Source: Pseudarthrobacter sp. MM222 (GTDB lineage: Bacteria; Actinomycetota; Actinomycetes; Actinomycetales; Micrococcaceae). Taken from it: a DNA stretch of 64,000 nt. Below the pieces are notes generated by a model. The model was not told the DNA's origin. It saw nothing but the letters and a program-made list of their open reading frames with translations, and searched no databases. The translations under genes were made by a program, and so were the position numbers. Below are positions 51,482-61,625 of this stretch, one piece after another (position 1 is the stretch's first letter; each line of letters opens with the position of its first letter). The stretch lies in contig NZ_OX352321.1 of assembly GCF_947090775.1 (NCBI RefSeq), positions 4,216,001 to 4,280,000 of the forward strand. The letters are read 5' to 3'.

Positions 51482-51577
51482 TCAGGAGACAGTCAGGCCG
51501 AAATTTGGGCGCGGTACAGCGACAGAGGCCGGGGTGGCGGTACGAATAGACATCCATCCGCTAGTCAAAGTAATCAT
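51482..51577 (-). CDS. Small frame (31 aa) with a strong ribosome binding site
   Basis: ATG 51577 follows AAAGGAGG by 8 bases. The product starts MITLTSGWMSIRTATPASV and ends NFGLTVS. It is the first of three small frames on this strand and is followed 54 bases later by a perfect 11-bp hairpin. It could be a leader or regulatory peptide. No family is recognised. Confidence 0.35.
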   Translation of the reverse strand: MITLTSGWMSIRTATPASVAVPRPNFGLTVS

Positions 51578-51744
51578 TTTCCCAACCTCCTTTTCTGTCC
51601 TGCCGCGGCTCCGGCTGACGGGCCGGGCGACGCGCGCCGTGATCCCGGCAAATCGCCCTGGGTTCAAAACAAAAATACACGATGAATGCAGCAGTTGACC
51701 ACTGAATTCATAAACTTTTTTGAACTTCTTTTTTAAAACGGTGT

Positions 51745-52329
51745 TTATAGGCCCCAGCGGACGACGGCAGGAGTCTTTTTGTCCCAACCCAGAGTGCAGA
51801 CCTTTGCGGTTCCCAGGATGAAGTGGCGGCCCTCTTGCGGATCCAGGCCCAGCCAACGAGCGGTGAGGATCCGGGAAAAGTGGCCGTGGGCCACAATCAG
51901 GACGTTGTCCAGGCCGGATTCGAGCACGCGGGCCACAATCTTGTCCGCCCGCGCGGCGACGTCGTCCAGCGATTCACCGTTCGGCACGCCATGCGTCCAG
52001 ATCAGGTATTCCGGGTTGTCCTTGCGGATGAGGTCCGAGCTGATGCCCTCGTAGTCGCCGTAATCCCACTCGACGGCCAGCGGCTCCAGCTGGGCACCCG
52101 GGTAGCCGGCCAGTTCCGCCGTCCGGCGCGCGCGCCGGAGGGGCGAGGTCAGCACGAGGTCAAAGTCGACGGCGTCGAGCGCCTTGCGGGCCTCGACGGC
52201 CTGCTGCTCTCCTTCCACCGTCAGGGGAAGGTCGGTGAGACCGGTGTACTGCCCACTCTTTGACCACTCGGTTTCGCCGTGCCGCAGGATCCACAACTGC
52301 GGGCGCGGGGCGTTCGTCGGTGCAATCAC
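51745..52329 (-). CDS. Histidine phosphatase (phosphoglycerate-mutase-like)
   Basis: The 194-residue protein has the catalytic LRHGETEWSKSGQYTGLTDLPLT near the start (His and Arg of RHG) and the second His in LIVAHGHFSRI. EWDYGDYEGIS carries the acid residue. It belongs to the broad histidine-phosphatase superfamily, and substrates are not predictable. It abuts the stop of cca with no gap, so the two are co-transcribed. T-rich sequence follows its stop. Confidence 0.9.
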   Translation of the reverse strand: MIAPTNAPRPQLWILRHGETEWSKSGQYTGLTDLPLTVEGEQQAVEARKALDAVDFDLVLTSPLRRARRTAELAGYPGAQLEPLAVEWDYGDYEGISSDLIRKDNPEYLIWTHGVPNGESLDDVAARADKIVARVLESGLDNVLIVAHGHFSRILTARWLGLDPQEGRHFILGTAKVCTLGWDKKTPAVVRWGL

Positions 52330-53829
52330 TTAGGACTCCTCAGTTGTGGACGGCTCGACGGCGGGGTTGGTGCCGGCTACTTCATCGGGGGCAGACTCCG
52401 GCTGGGCGGCCCACCACTCGCGCAGTTTGGCCAGAGCGACGTCCGGGTCCAGCGGGCCGTGTTCCATCCGCTCCTCCAGCAGGAACTTGTACGCCCGGCC
52501 GACGACGGGACCGGGCTTTAGGCCAAGCAGCGCCATGATCTGTCCGCCGTCCAGATCGGGACGGACGGCCTCGAGGGATTCCTGCTCCCGCAGGCTCGCG
52601 ATCCGGGATTCCAGGTCGTCATAGGCGAATGACAGCCGCTCCGCCTTGCGCTGGTTGCGGGTGGTCACGTCCGAGCGGGTGAGCCGGTGCAGCCGCTCCA
52701 GGAGGGGTCCGGCGTCGGTGACGTAACGGCGGACGGCCGAGTCGGTCCAGCCGGCGTCGCCATAGCCGTAGAACCGCATGTGCAACTCGACAAGACGGGC
52801 CACCGCCTTGATCGTGTCATTGTCGAAGCGGAGCGCCTTCATGCGTTTTGCCGTCAGCTTGGAGCCCACCATGTCGTGATGCCGGAAACTCACCGCTCCG
52901 CCCGGTTCGAAGCGGCGTGTGGCCGGCTTTCCGACGTCGTGCATCAGGGCAGCGAACCGCAGCACGAAGTCGGGCCCGGGAACGGCGCCGTCGGCATTGG
53001 TCTCCAGGGTGGCTGCCTGCTCCAGGACCTGGAGCGAGTGCTGGTACACGTCCTTGTGGCGGTGGTGCTCATCCGCCTCCAGGCGGAGCGCGGCGACCTC
53101 GGGCAGCACGAACTCGGCCAGCCCGGTATCGACCAGCAGGTCCACACCGGCCCGGGGATGGTCGGCGCAAATGAGTTTGACCAGTTCCTCCCGCACGCGT
53201 TCGGCGGAGATCATGGTGATCCGTTCCGCCATCCGGGACATGGCTGCGCGGACGTCTTCATGGACCGCCACGCCCAACTGGGCGGCAAACCGGGCCGCGC
53301 GCATCATCCGCAGCGGGTCGTCGGAGAAGGAGGTCTCCGGCGTACCCGGCGTGGCGAGGACGGAGCCGTGCAGGTCACGGACGCCGCCGAACGGGTCCAC
53401 GAGTTCCAGCTCAGGCAGGCGCAGTGCCATCGCGTTGATTGTGAAATCCCGGCGGAGCAGGTCATCGGTCAGGGAATGTCCGAAGGCCACTACCGGTTTG
53501 CGGGAGTCGGGATCGTAGGCCTCGGCGCGATACGTTGTGATTTCGATCTGGAATCCGGCTTTGCGCATCCCGATCGTGCCGAAGGCCCGCCCGATCTCCC
53601 AGTAGTTATCCGCCCACTTCTTGATCAGGGCCACCGTCTGGTCCGGGGTGGCATCCGTGGTGAAGTCCAGGTCGGGGGAGACGCGGCCCAGGAACAGGTC
53701 ACGCACGGGGCCGCCGACGAGGGAGAGCTCGTGGCCGGCGTCCACGAACCGCTGCCCGAGCTCCAGGACCACGGGGTCCACCTGGAAGTCAACGGTGTGC
53801 GAGTCAGTCTTGTGATGTGCGTGCGCCAT
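52330..53829 (-). CDS. cca: CCA tRNA nucleotidyltransferase
   Basis: The 499-residue enzyme adds or repairs the 3'-CCA end of tRNAs. The catalytic motif is LVGGPVRDLFLGRVSPDLDFTTDA (GG and DxD), with RRDFTINAMAL and DPLRMMRAARFAAQLG following. The HD domain contains LMHDVGKP and is extended by helical regions. Length suits the actinobacterial HD-containing form. It is divergent from the NUDIX gene. Confidence 0.94.
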   Translation of the reverse strand: MAHAHHKTDSHTVDFQVDPVVLELGQRFVDAGHELSLVGGPVRDLFLGRVSPDLDFTTDATPDQTVALIKKWADNYWEIGRAFGTIGMRKAGFQIEITTYRAEAYDPDSRKPVVAFGHSLTDDLLRRDFTINAMALRLPELELVDPFGGVRDLHGSVLATPGTPETSFSDDPLRMMRAARFAAQLGVAVHEDVRAAMSRMAERITMISAERVREELVKLICADHPRAGVDLLVDTGLAEFVLPEVAALRLEADEHHRHKDVYQHSLQVLEQAATLETNADGAVPGPDFVLRFAALMHDVGKPATRRFEPGGAVSFRHHDMVGSKLTAKRMKALRFDNDTIKAVARLVELHMRFYGYGDAGWTDSAVRRYVTDAGPLLERLHRLTRSDVTTRNQRKAERLSFAYDDLESRIASLREQESLEAVRPDLDGGQIMALLGLKPGPVVGRAYKFLLEERMEHGPLDPDVALAKLREWWAAQPESAPDEVAGTNPAVEPSTTEES

Positions 53830-54012
53830 AGTTTCTTAAGCATAGTTTCTCGGACCCTGTGGAAAACCGATCCGGGCCTATCCCGGCACCGTAGCCGGCT
53901 TGCCTGCGGGCCCGTGGTGACGCGGTGGGGCCGGAAGCCACTTTTCCTGCCGTCCACTTTCCTGTCATGTTGAGGTCATCAACTCCGGACAAGAGTCGTT
54001 AGAGTGGACTTC

Positions 54013-54561
54013 ATGGCTCATCCCGTACCCAGCGCTCCCGGCAGGAGGACAAACGCACCGTTGCCATCGGCAATCGGTGCCCATGTCGCGCCTGTCCAGC
54101 ACTCGGGACAGGCCTCCCTGCCGACTGTGGAGGAGATCTCCGCCGGCGGCGTGGTTGTGGACACGTCTGACGCCGCTTTGCGCGTTGCCATCATCGCCCG
54201 CCTCAACCGGGGCGGCCGGCTGGAATGGTGCCTGCCGAAAGGCCATCCGGAAGGCCGGGAAAGCAACGAGGAAGCCGCCGTGCGTGAGATCGCCGAGGAA
54301 ACCGGGATCGAGGGCAAGATCCTCGCGCCGCTGGGAAGTATCGATTACTGGTTTACCGTCAGCGGGCACCGCGTGCACAAGACCGTCCACCATTACCTGC
54401 TGCAGGCCACCGGCGGGGAGCTCACGATCGAAAACGATCCGGACAAGGAAGCTGTGGACGTCGCCTGGGTTCCCATCCAGGAACTGGCACGAAAACTATC
54501 CTTTCCGAACGAGCGCCGCATCGCGGATCTCGCCAAGGAAGTCCTCCCGGAACAACGCTAG
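54013..54561 (+). CDS. NUDIX hydrolase
   Basis: The 182-residue protein carries the NUDIX box G-x5-E-x7-REUxEExGU in GHPEGRESNEEAAVREIAEETGI. It has an N-terminal tail of about 40 residues before the catalytic fold (EISAGGVVVDT). ATG 54013 is chosen; a GTG at 54004 is in frame. It cleaves a nucleoside diphosphate-linked substrate, not identified. It lies upstream of murJ on the same strand in the usual actinobacterial order. Confidence 0.9.
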   Translation: MAHPVPSAPGRRTNAPLPSAIGAHVAPVQHSGQASLPTVEEISAGGVVVDTSDAALRVAIIARLNRGGRLEWCLPKGHPEGRESNEEAAVREIAEETGIEGKILAPLGSIDYWFTVSGHRVHKTVHHYLLQATGGELTIENDPDKEAVDVAWVPIQELARKLSFPNERRIADLAKEVLPEQR

Positions 54562-54622
54562 GGGCGCGGGAGCGGCCGGGACAGGCCGCGGATAGCGCAC
54601 AAAGCCACGACCGGGTGAGACG

Positions 54623-56719
54623 ATGAAGACGATGTCATCAGCCAAACCCACTCCCTCGCCCTCCGGTCCCGCCGATTCCAATGCTGTCCACACCGGAGAA
54701 GCCCGCTCCAGCGCCATCATGGCCGCGGGTACCCTCGTCTCGCGTTTCCTGGGCTTCGGCAAGACCTGGATGCTGGCGGCCGCCCTGGGTCTTGGCTCCA
54801 CGGTCAATGACACCTTCATCAACGCGAACAACCTGCCGAACCTAATCTTCCTGCTGGTGGCTGGCGGCGTCTTCAACGCCGTCCTGGTACCCCAGATCAT
54901 CAAGGCCAGCAGGGCTCCGGACCGGGGTGCGGACTACGTCAGCCGGCTCCTGACCCTGGCCGTGCTGGTCCTGCTCACCCTCACGCTGCTTGTCACTCTG
55001 TTGGCACCCTGGGTCATCGAACTGACCACCCAGGACTATTCGCCGGAACAAAAGGCGCTTGCCGTCACCTTCGCGTTCTGGTGTCTCCCGCAGATCTTCT
55101 TCTATGGCTTGTACGCCCTGCTCACCCAGATACTCAATGCCAACGGTGCCTTCGGGCCCGCAATGTGGGCTCCGATCCTGAACAATATCGTGGCGATCGC
55201 CGGACTGGGCATGTTCATCGGAATCATGGGTGCCAACGCGGCCAACCCCCACACGATTGACAACTGGGACCCGTTCCAGACCTTCCTGGTGGCCGGGTTC
55301 TCCACAATCGGGGTGGTCGCCCAGACCGCCATTCTGCTGGTCCCGGTGTTCCGGCTCCGGCTCGGGCTGCGGCCGCGCTTTGGCTGGCGGGGCGTGGGAC
55401 TGGGGCAGGCCGCCAAGCTCAGTGTCTGGACCCTGGCGACGGCCGCCGTCGGGCAGTTGGCCTTCCTCTATGTCATGCGCATCGCCACCATCCCGGGTGC
55501 CGAACGCCTCCGGCTGGAACAAGCCGGAGACCCCGCGGCGGACACCCTGCCGGGCAACGCCGTGCTGGAAGTGGCCAGCCAGCTTTACCTGCTGCCACAC
55601 TCGATCATCGCGTTGTCCCTTGCCACCGTGCTCTTCAACCGCATGACCCGGGCGTCCCAGGACGGAAACCACAACGAACTGCGCAATGCGCTGTCCCACG
55701 GGCTGCGGACCATGGCAGTCGCGACGGTCTTCGGCGCGCTGGCGCTGTTCGCCCTCGCCGGACCGCTCGGCATGTTCTTCTCCGGAGGGGAACGCCAGGA
55801 CGGTGTCATGCTGGCCCAAACGTTGACGATCCTTGCCCTCAGCACCCCCTTTATGAGCGCCAATTTCATGATGTCCCGGGTGTTCTACGCCAACGAGGAC
55901 GCACGGACGCCGTTCTTTATCCAGCTGGTGCTGGCGCTCGTCAACGTGGTGGCAGCCTTCCTGATCCAGTTCCTGCCGTTTGATCAGATCATCTTCGCCA
56001 TCGCCATCCTCTATACCGGCGGGAACATCCTGTCCGTAATAGTCAGCGCCATCTTCCTGCGCCGGTTCCTGGGCCATCTTGACGGTCCTCGGATCGCGAA
56101 CTCCTACATCCGGATGGGCTATGCGGCCCTTGGCTCCGCTCTCGCCGGAGCCCTCGCCCTGTGGCTGCTGGGCAGTTACAGCCCGGACGGGTTCGCCTGG
56201 AGTAGCCCTCTTGCGGCCCTGGTGACGATCGTCGTCGTCGGTCCCATCATGCTGGCCGCCTATCTTGTCTTGTTGAAGCTCTTCCGCGTTACCGAACTGC
56301 GGGACCTGCTGCAGCCGCTGCTGGGCCGGCTCCGGCGCGGCTCAAAGGCGGCACCCGGCCCGGCCGGCGTTGGCGTCGGCGACGGTGCCGGTGGCGGTGG
56401 CGGGCCCGCAGAGGGCGCCGGAGCCATCCCGACCCGGCCTGAACGGGCCACGGTCTCGGTAGACACTGGCCTGATTCCCAGAATTTCCGGTGAGTTCGAC
56501 GCCTCGTCCTTCCGCGCCGGCCCGGACATCCGGGAACCCGAGGAACGCGCGACCTGGCCCGCCGGGCCCGAGGGCGGCTACCTGCCAGCCGAAGACCTGC
56601 CCAGCTCGGCCGAGGGCGGTCTGGGTCGGGGCGACGTCCCACTGCCCGGCCGTCGGACCTACCAGGGGCCGGCGGGCCACAATCCGTATTTCCCATTCGG
56701 CCGTAAGAAGAAAAAATAA
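54623..56719 (+). CDS. murJ: Lipid II flippase MurJ (MviN)
   Basis: The 698-residue protein has 14 predicted helices. It begins IMAAGTLVSRFLGFGKTWMLAAALGLGSTVNDTFINANNLPN, the MurJ entry signature, and contains FVPVIxx-type transport helices through to about 560. A cytoplasmic tail of about 140 residues is Gly/Pro-rich and ends RKKKK. MurJ moves lipid II across the membrane for peptidoglycan synthesis. The tail lacks a kinase domain, which here is encoded by the next gene. Confidence 0.93.
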   Translation: MKTMSSAKPTPSPSGPADSNAVHTGEARSSAIMAAGTLVSRFLGFGKTWMLAAALGLGSTVNDTFINANNLPNLIFLLVAGGVFNAVLVPQIIKASRAPDRGADYVSRLLTLAVLVLLTLTLLVTLLAPWVIELTTQDYSPEQKALAVTFAFWCLPQIFFYGLYALLTQILNANGAFGPAMWAPILNNIVAIAGLGMFIGIMGANAANPHTIDNWDPFQTFLVAGFSTIGVVAQTAILLVPVFRLRLGLRPRFGWRGVGLGQAAKLSVWTLATAAVGQLAFLYVMRIATIPGAERLRLEQAGDPAADTLPGNAVLEVASQLYLLPHSIIALSLATVLFNRMTRASQDGNHNELRNALSHGLRTMAVATVFGALALFALAGPLGMFFSGGERQDGVMLAQTLTILALSTPFMSANFMMSRVFYANEDARTPFFIQLVLALVNVVAAFLIQFLPFDQIIFAIAILYTGGNILSVIVSAIFLRRFLGHLDGPRIANSYIRMGYAALGSALAGALALWLLGSYSPDGFAWSSPLAALVTIVVVGPIMLAAYLVLLKLFRVTELRDLLQPLLGRLRRGSKAAPGPAGVGVGDGAGGGGGPAEGAGAIPTRPERATVSVDTGLIPRISGEFDASSFRAGPDIREPEERATWPAGPEGGYLPAEDLPSSAEGGLGRGDVPLPGRRTYQGPAGHNPYFPFGRKKKK

Positions 56720-56890
56720 GGACCGGGCGGTGTTCCAACGCCGTGCTTCCGCGGCGGGGACACTGAATCGGCTAGGATCGAAAACTAACAAGGGGAGTTG
56801 CAGACCAGGGGTCAACCGGCTTTACCGGGGGCTTGCGGTCACTGATGAAGTGGTCAGGCCGGCAGTTCCCGGACAGTCTAGGAGGAGCCC

Positions 56891-58471
56891 GTGTCCCACC
56901 CGATCGATGTCGGATCAGTACTAGGTGGCCGCTATAAGGTCACTGCCACCGTACTGACTTCGCATGACCAGGATCTGGTGCTGGACGGCGTCGATCAGGT
57001 TCTCAACCGTGCCGTGAGCATCCTGGTGGCCGGCCCGGACAACGCCGACCAGGTGGCCAGAAGCGCCCGCGAAGTGGCCACAGGCGAGCGGCCCGGGCAC
57101 GTGCAGATCCTCGATCTGGGCGTCAGCGACCTCACCACGTATCTGATCACCAACCACACCTCCGCGGCCGACCTGCTGGATCTGGTGGTCTCCTCTAACC
57201 CGCCGTACGTCGAACCGTTCTTCACGGACACGCTGGGCAGCGAGATCTTCGGCCAAGCACGCTCCAAAGAACCCGAAACCTACGACGGCCTCTACGACGA
57301 TGAGGAAGTCGACGCCGGTTACATCGACTACGGACAGCAGCAGCGGGCGGCCGCCGAGCCCAAGTCGCCGCCGGTCCAGCCTTCCCGCGAACCCTCGCGA
57401 CCGACTTCACCCCTGTCACCTCCCGCCGGAGCGGCGGCAGCCGCAGCAGCCGGGATGGCCGCTGCGAGCGGGCCGAAGAAGTCCCCGAAGGCCGCACCCC
57501 AGAAGCCGACGCCGCAGACGACGGCTCCCCAGCCGGTTCAGAATGTTGGCGCTTCCCAGCCGACCACGATGCAGCCGGGTGTACCGTCCGCCCCGGAAGC
57601 AACGCCGGACAAGCCGAAGGTTTCCTTGTGGTCCGAGGACGACTACAACTATGACGGATCCGCTGAACAGGAGCACTCCTCCCCGCGGGCCCAGCCTGCA
57701 GCCGTGAACGCTGCCGGTGGAGTCGTGCTTCCTGCGGAGCAAGACCGCAAGCCGCGTAATTTTCCCGTTGCCGCCCGGAACGCCGAGGCGGATGAAGATG
57801 ACTACAAGGAGAACGACGAGCCCGGCCGGGAACCGCGCTCCATGCGCTGGCTCGTCGGGGGATTGCTGGCAGCCGTCCTGGTCGTAGGCCTGATTTTTGC
57901 CGTGACCAACCTCGGAAGCCTGTTCAAGAGCAGCCCGCCCCCCGCCGCCGGGACTTCCCCCGCCAGCTCCCCGGCCGCCGGCTCGGGGTCACCTTCATCG
58001 TCCGCCAGTTCCGCGCCCGCCGCCGGACCTCCAGCTATCGAGGCAGTCACCCGTACCGGCGACTTCGACTTCGCTGGAACGTATGACGCCGATCTGGCCA
58101 AGACGTTCGACGGAAACGGCGCCAGCTACTGGTCCGACATGGAATTCGCCACCGACAATTGGGGCGGGTTGGCCACCGAGGTGCCGTTGGTGGTCAAACT
58201 CGAGGACCCCTCACAGGTCTCGTCGGTGACCTTGAGCCAGCTGGGTGCCTCCGGCGGAAACATCAGCGTCCTCACCAACGACCGTCCGTCCCTGGATGGA
58301 GCAAAGCAGGTCGGAAGCAACAGTTTCACGTCTCCGGATCTCACCATCTCCTTGCAGGAACCGGTTACCGCGCAGTACGTGATTGTGTCCATTAAGACCC
58401 TTCCCAAGCTCGCAGCCCCCAAGACGCGCTACGGTTTTGGCCTGCGTCTCGCCGAGATCAAAGTCCAGTAG
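56891..58471 (+). CDS. Truncated pseudokinase with transmembrane helix and discoidin-like ectodomain
   Basis: The 526-residue protein begins [43 protein letters not shown], which resembles a protein-kinase N-lobe. It breaks off before any HRD or DFG motif, so it is not an active kinase. A Pro/Ala-rich low-complexity region (about 150-310), one helix (about 320-340) and an external Ser/Pro linker follow. The C-terminal domain (about 385-526) looks like a discoidin/F5/8-type sugar-binding fold. In mycobacteria these parts are joined to MurJ. Confidence 0.75.
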   Translation: MSHPIDVGSVLGGRYKVTATVLTSHDQDLVLDGVDQVLNRAVSILVAGPDNADQVARSAREVATGERPGHVQILDLGVSDLTTYLITNHTSAADLLDLVVSSNPPYVEPFFTDTLGSEIFGQARSKEPETYDGLYDDEEVDAGYIDYGQQQRAAAEPKSPPVQPSREPSRPTSPLSPPAGAAAAAAAGMAAASGPKKSPKAAPQKPTPQTTAPQPVQNVGASQPTTMQPGVPSAPEATPDKPKVSLWSEDDYNYDGSAEQEHSSPRAQPAAVNAAGGVVLPAEQDRKPRNFPVAARNAEADEDDYKENDEPGREPRSMRWLVGGLLAAVLVVGLIFAVTNLGSLFKSSPPPAAGTSPASSPAAGSGSPSSSASSAPAAGPPAIEAVTRTGDFDFAGTYDADLAKTFDGNGASYWSDMEFATDNWGGLATEVPLVVKLEDPSQVSSVTLSQLGASGGNISVLTNDRPSLDGAKQVGSNSFTSPDLTISLQEPVTAQYVIVSIKTLPKLAAPKTRYGFGLRLAEIKVQ

Positions 58472-58563
58472 CCAGCCCCGTCATACCGTTCCCGCGTCAC
58501 CGCGACTTCATGACGGGGGCGGTACCCTGAACCGTGGCGTCCGTTGTGATGCCCGGTTCGACC

Positions 58564-58589
58564 GGAATATTCAGCACCGAGAAGTAGTT
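58564..58589 (+). promoter_or_regulatory. SigR/SigH-type promoter for trxB-trxA
   Basis: GGAAT (58564-58568) and GTT (58587-58589) are separated by exactly 18 bases, matching the GGAAT-N18-GTT consensus of actinobacterial thiol-stress sigma factors (SigR of Streptomyces, SigH of mycobacteria). The -10 is 61 bases before the trxB GTG, and trxBA are classical members of that regulon. This predicts induction by disulfide stress. Confidence 0.8.
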
Positions 58590-58649
58590 GTGCCATGTGG
58601 CCGGCCACCCCAGGCGGGCGCATCGACAAAGGAAGAGGTTCACCGTTTA

Positions 58650-59606
58650 GTGAGCAACGCAGAAAACACCGCGTCCGAAGTACGTGATGTCATCATCGTC
58701 GGCTCCGGCCCCGCGGGCTACACCGCCGCGGTGTACACGGCACGTGCCAACCTGAAGCCGCTGCTCCTGGCCGGATCAGTGACCGCTGGCGGCGAGCTGA
58801 TGAACACCACCGACGTCGAAAACTACCCCGGGTTCCCCGATGGCATCATGGGCCCGGACCTGATGGAGAACTTCGAGAAGCAGGCCGCCCGCTTCGGCAC
58901 TGAAATTCAGTTCGAGGACGTAACCGAGCTCGACCTCGACGGTGACATCAAGACGGTAACCATCGGCACGGGGGAGACCTTCCGGGCACGCTCCATCATT
59001 CTTTCCACCGGCTCGGCCTACCGCGAGCTCGGTTTGCCGAATGAGAAGCGCCTCTCAGGCCACGGTGTCAGCTGGTGTGCAACCTGTGACGGTTTCTTTT
59101 TCAAGGACCAGGACATTGCGGTCATCGGCGGCGGTGATTCGGCCATGGAAGAAGCCCTGTTCCTCACCAAATTCGCAAAGTCCGTCACAGTTGTGCACCG
59201 CCGTGACACACTTCGGGCCTCCAAAATCATGGCGGACCGTGCCCTGGCCCACGACAAGATCAAGTTCATCTGGAACTCGGGCGTTGAAGATGTCATCGGC
59301 CAGGATAAAGTCACCGGACTGCGGTTGAAGAACCTCGTCGACGGTACTGAAACTGAATTGGCGGTCACCGGCGTCTTCGTGGCAATCGGCAACGACCCAC
59401 GCACGGACCTCGTGAAAGGCAAGTTGGATCTCACCCCAGAGGGAACCATTGCGGTCGAGGGGCGTACCTCGAAGACCAGCCTCAAGGGTGTTTTCGCCGC
59501 CGGCGACGTCATCGACCCCACCTACCGCCAGGCCATCACGGCTTCAGGGTCCGGCTGTGTAGCCGCCCTCGACGTCGAACATTACTTGGCCGACTTCCAC
59601 GCCTAA
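58650..59606 (+). CDS. trxB: Thioredoxin reductase
   Basis: The 318-residue protein starts at GTG 58650, about 12 bases after GGAAGAGG. FAD loop: [19 protein letters not shown]; redox pair CATC in [10 protein letters not shown] (Cys near 143 and 146); NADPH loop [14 protein letters not shown]-terminal [24 protein letters not shown]. It passes electrons from NADPH to thioredoxin. It is followed 36 bases later by trxA. Confidence 0.95.
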   Translation: MSNAENTASEVRDVIIVGSGPAGYTAAVYTARANLKPLLLAGSVTAGGELMNTTDVENYPGFPDGIMGPDLMENFEKQAARFGTEIQFEDVTELDLDGDIKTVTIGTGETFRARSIILSTGSAYRELGLPNEKRLSGHGVSWCATCDGFFFKDQDIAVIGGGDSAMEEALFLTKFAKSVTVVHRRDTLRASKIMADRALAHDKIKFIWNSGVEDVIGQDKVTGLRLKNLVDGTETELAVTGVFVAIGNDPRTDLVKGKLDLTPEGTIAVEGRTSKTSLKGVFAAGDVIDPTYRQAITASGSGCVAALDVEHYLADFHA

Positions 59607-59642
59607 GGGCGCGCAGCAACCACCCGAAGAGAGAGACAGGTT

Positions 59643-59969
59643 ATGAGCAACGCTAAAGATGTAACCGACGCCAGTTTCAGCACGGATGTTCTGGCAGCAG
59701 ACAAGCCCGTAATCGTGGATTTTTGGGCGGAATGGTGCGGCCCCTGCCGCAAGCTGGGACCGATCCTCGACGAGATCTCCGTGGAGTACAGCGAGAAGGT
59801 GAACGTCGTCAAGGTCAACGTTGACGACAACCCGGCCATCGCTGCCGAATACGGCATCACGTCTATCCCGGCCGTGTACCTGTTCAAGGACGGCGAGGTT
59901 AAGAGCACGGTAATCGGCGCCAGGCCCAAGCAGTTCTTCGAGAAAGAATTTGCGGACGTACTGTCCTAG
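59643..59969 (+). CDS. trxA: Thioredoxin
   Basis: The 108-residue protein has the active site WCGPCRK (Cys32, Cys35) in a complete thioredoxin fold: [40 protein letters not shown] with the cis-Pro. It is the general disulfide reductant, reduced by TrxB, whose gene is directly upstream in the same operon. Confidence 0.97.
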   Translation: MSNAKDVTDASFSTDVLAADKPVIVDFWAEWCGPCRKLGPILDEISVEYSEKVNVVKVNVDDNPAIAAEYGITSIPAVYLFKDGEVKSTVIGARPKQFFEKEFADVLS

Positions 59970-60008
59970 TTCACTGAGTTGGCCGCGATATGTTGCGGCT
60001 GAACATTG

Positions 60009-60039
60009 AGGCCCCGCTTCCTGGAAGCGGGGCCTTTTT
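60009..60039 (+). terminator. Rho-independent terminator after trxA
   Basis: AGGCCCCGCTTCC pairs with GGAAGCGGGGCCT, with a 1-base loop, and TTTTT follows. A strong end signal for the trxB-trxA operon. Confidence 0.9.
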
Positions 60040-60270
60040 GGTCTCCGTGCTCCCGGCCGAGGGTTTCGGTTGGAGATCTGAGTTGGCGACGGTCAGGTCG
60101 CGGCTCATGAGGGTTCATCGGGCAAGGGTGCGACCTAATCTTGATCAGATATGCACCCGGACGCGTTGAATCCGGACTGACTTTTGCGAGAACGGCTCCT
60201 CTCGCCGTGGACGGTGGAGCGGCGCACCAAAGAAGGGTTGGGCCGTAGTTCTGGGGGACCAAGACCGGGG

Positions 60271-60286
60271 TGTTTCACGTGAAACG
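60271..60286. promoter_or_regulatory. parS site 1
   Basis: TGTTTCACGTGAAACG contains the 14-bp palindrome GTTTCACGTGAAAC, the core of the bacterial parS consensus bound by ParB. Confidence 0.9.
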
Positions 60287-60407
60287 TGGCGTGCCCGCTT
60301 TCGCAGGGCGGTATCCGGTGGTGATACCGACAAGCAGCCCGACCCTCTGAGCTCTTGGTTTCTGGCGCTTTGCCCGTTTGACCCTTCCCATGGCTTGGCC
60401 CCAGCAA

Positions 60408-60423
60408 CGTTTCACGTGAAACG
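60408..60423. promoter_or_regulatory. parS site 2
   Basis: CGTTTCACGTGAAACG, a perfect 16-bp palindrome around the parS core. Confidence 0.9.
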
Positions 60424-60682
60424 AGCAGGCGAAACAGGGTGACGACGCCGATCGGCGGCGACGCGTTTTTCGACGGACCTCCGGAAAACGGACGCTACGC
60501 GAAGGTGTGCCCCAACCCTATTTGTGCGAGCAATGTGCGATGCCATTTCACTGGTTCGTCGGAGCTCTGCTGGCAAGACAGCGAAAACGCGGGCGGGCGC
60601 AAGCTAAGTCCCGGTGCACGGAACTGGCCGAAGCCTCACCAAAGCAGCTGCTACGACACGACGAAGCTCTTGGAAGTCAGTG

Positions 60683-60698
60683 CGTTTCACGTGAAACA
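60683..60698. promoter_or_regulatory. parS site 3
   Basis: CGTTTCACGTGAAACA, containing the 14-bp parS core. Confidence 0.9.
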
Positions 60699-60784
60699 CG
60701 GAGTTGCACTAGCCCCCTAGAAAAAGAACCACCAAGGGATCGGCGGCGGTACCCACGTGTCGACTAGTCTGGTCCGACCCCTGC

Positions 60785-60800
60785 TGTTTCACGTGAAACC
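60785..60800. promoter_or_regulatory. parS site 4
   Basis: TGTTTCACGTGAAACC, containing the 14-bp parS core. Confidence 0.9.
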
Positions 60801-61258
60801 CTTGCCACCGAGTAGTGTCAGAGAACCTACGCATCATGACTCTCCCGGGGGGACTCTGCTTCCCGCGAAGTGAGCGAGATCGAAGATCACTTCGAAGACG
60901 ATGAGAGTGCGGCATGCAGTGAACTAATACGCTGCTATCACATAGCCTCTGGGCGATGTGGATTGACGTGTGTCAGAGGAGATTTATGCGGGCCGAGTGC
61001 AGCGATCGGGCCCGGACGGCGCGCCCATGCATCCGGAAGTGAAGCACGCCGGCGTGGGTGAATTGTCTCCTGCCTGCCTGGCATGCCAGCCGCTACGCAG
61101 AAAGTGCGCAACCTGTCCAAGGCTTGCGATCAAAATTGGTGGGACGCCGAGGAATGGCGGATTCGATATGGGTACCCCCGCTGGAGACGACGCGAAGATC
61201 CCCGACGGCTACGTGCCGACCGGGCGCGCTGTTTGGCTGTGCGAGAAGTGCCCTCAGC

Positions 61259-61274
61259 GGTTTCACGTGAAACG
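61259..61274. promoter_or_regulatory. parS site 5
   Basis: GGTTTCACGTGAAACG, containing the 14-bp parS core. Confidence 0.9.
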
Positions 61275-61625
61275 TATCGACCATCCTTCTTTAGACCTCG
61301 CGGCCCGATCCGGCTGACAATGCGGTCCATTCCGCCTCATCCAATGTCGTTGAACATCTCTTCGGGAAATCTTTGCAGGCAGGTGCTCGGCCACCGAACC
61401 TCCTCGAGACGTCACCCACAGCGTCCGGTGTCGGAACCATGCAGCAGTAGTCCGAGCGGCGTGGATGTCCCGAGGGCGGCGCCGCCGAGGCCCGGCAGCA
61501 TGAGACCATTCCACCCGCCATCACGCGTCCTCCCATGCTGTCGCCGACCAGGATCGCCCAGGTTCATGAGCAGGGTCCCCGCAGAGCGATGATCACCGCA
61601 TGATGCAGCTACTGCAGCAGTGCCC

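Larger units (their letters stand above)
50680..51744. other. 1-kb gap with three small frames and several hairpins
   Basis: No ordinary gene is seen. On the minus strand there are three short frames with strong ribosome binding sites (annotated separately), a 13-bp perfect hairpin (50784-50796 with 50803-50815) and an 11-bp perfect hairpin (51400-51410 with 51418-51428). Two stretches, about 51170-51260 and 51550-51760, are much richer in A+T than the genome. These would suit promoters for the GT87 operon. Confidence 0.6.
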
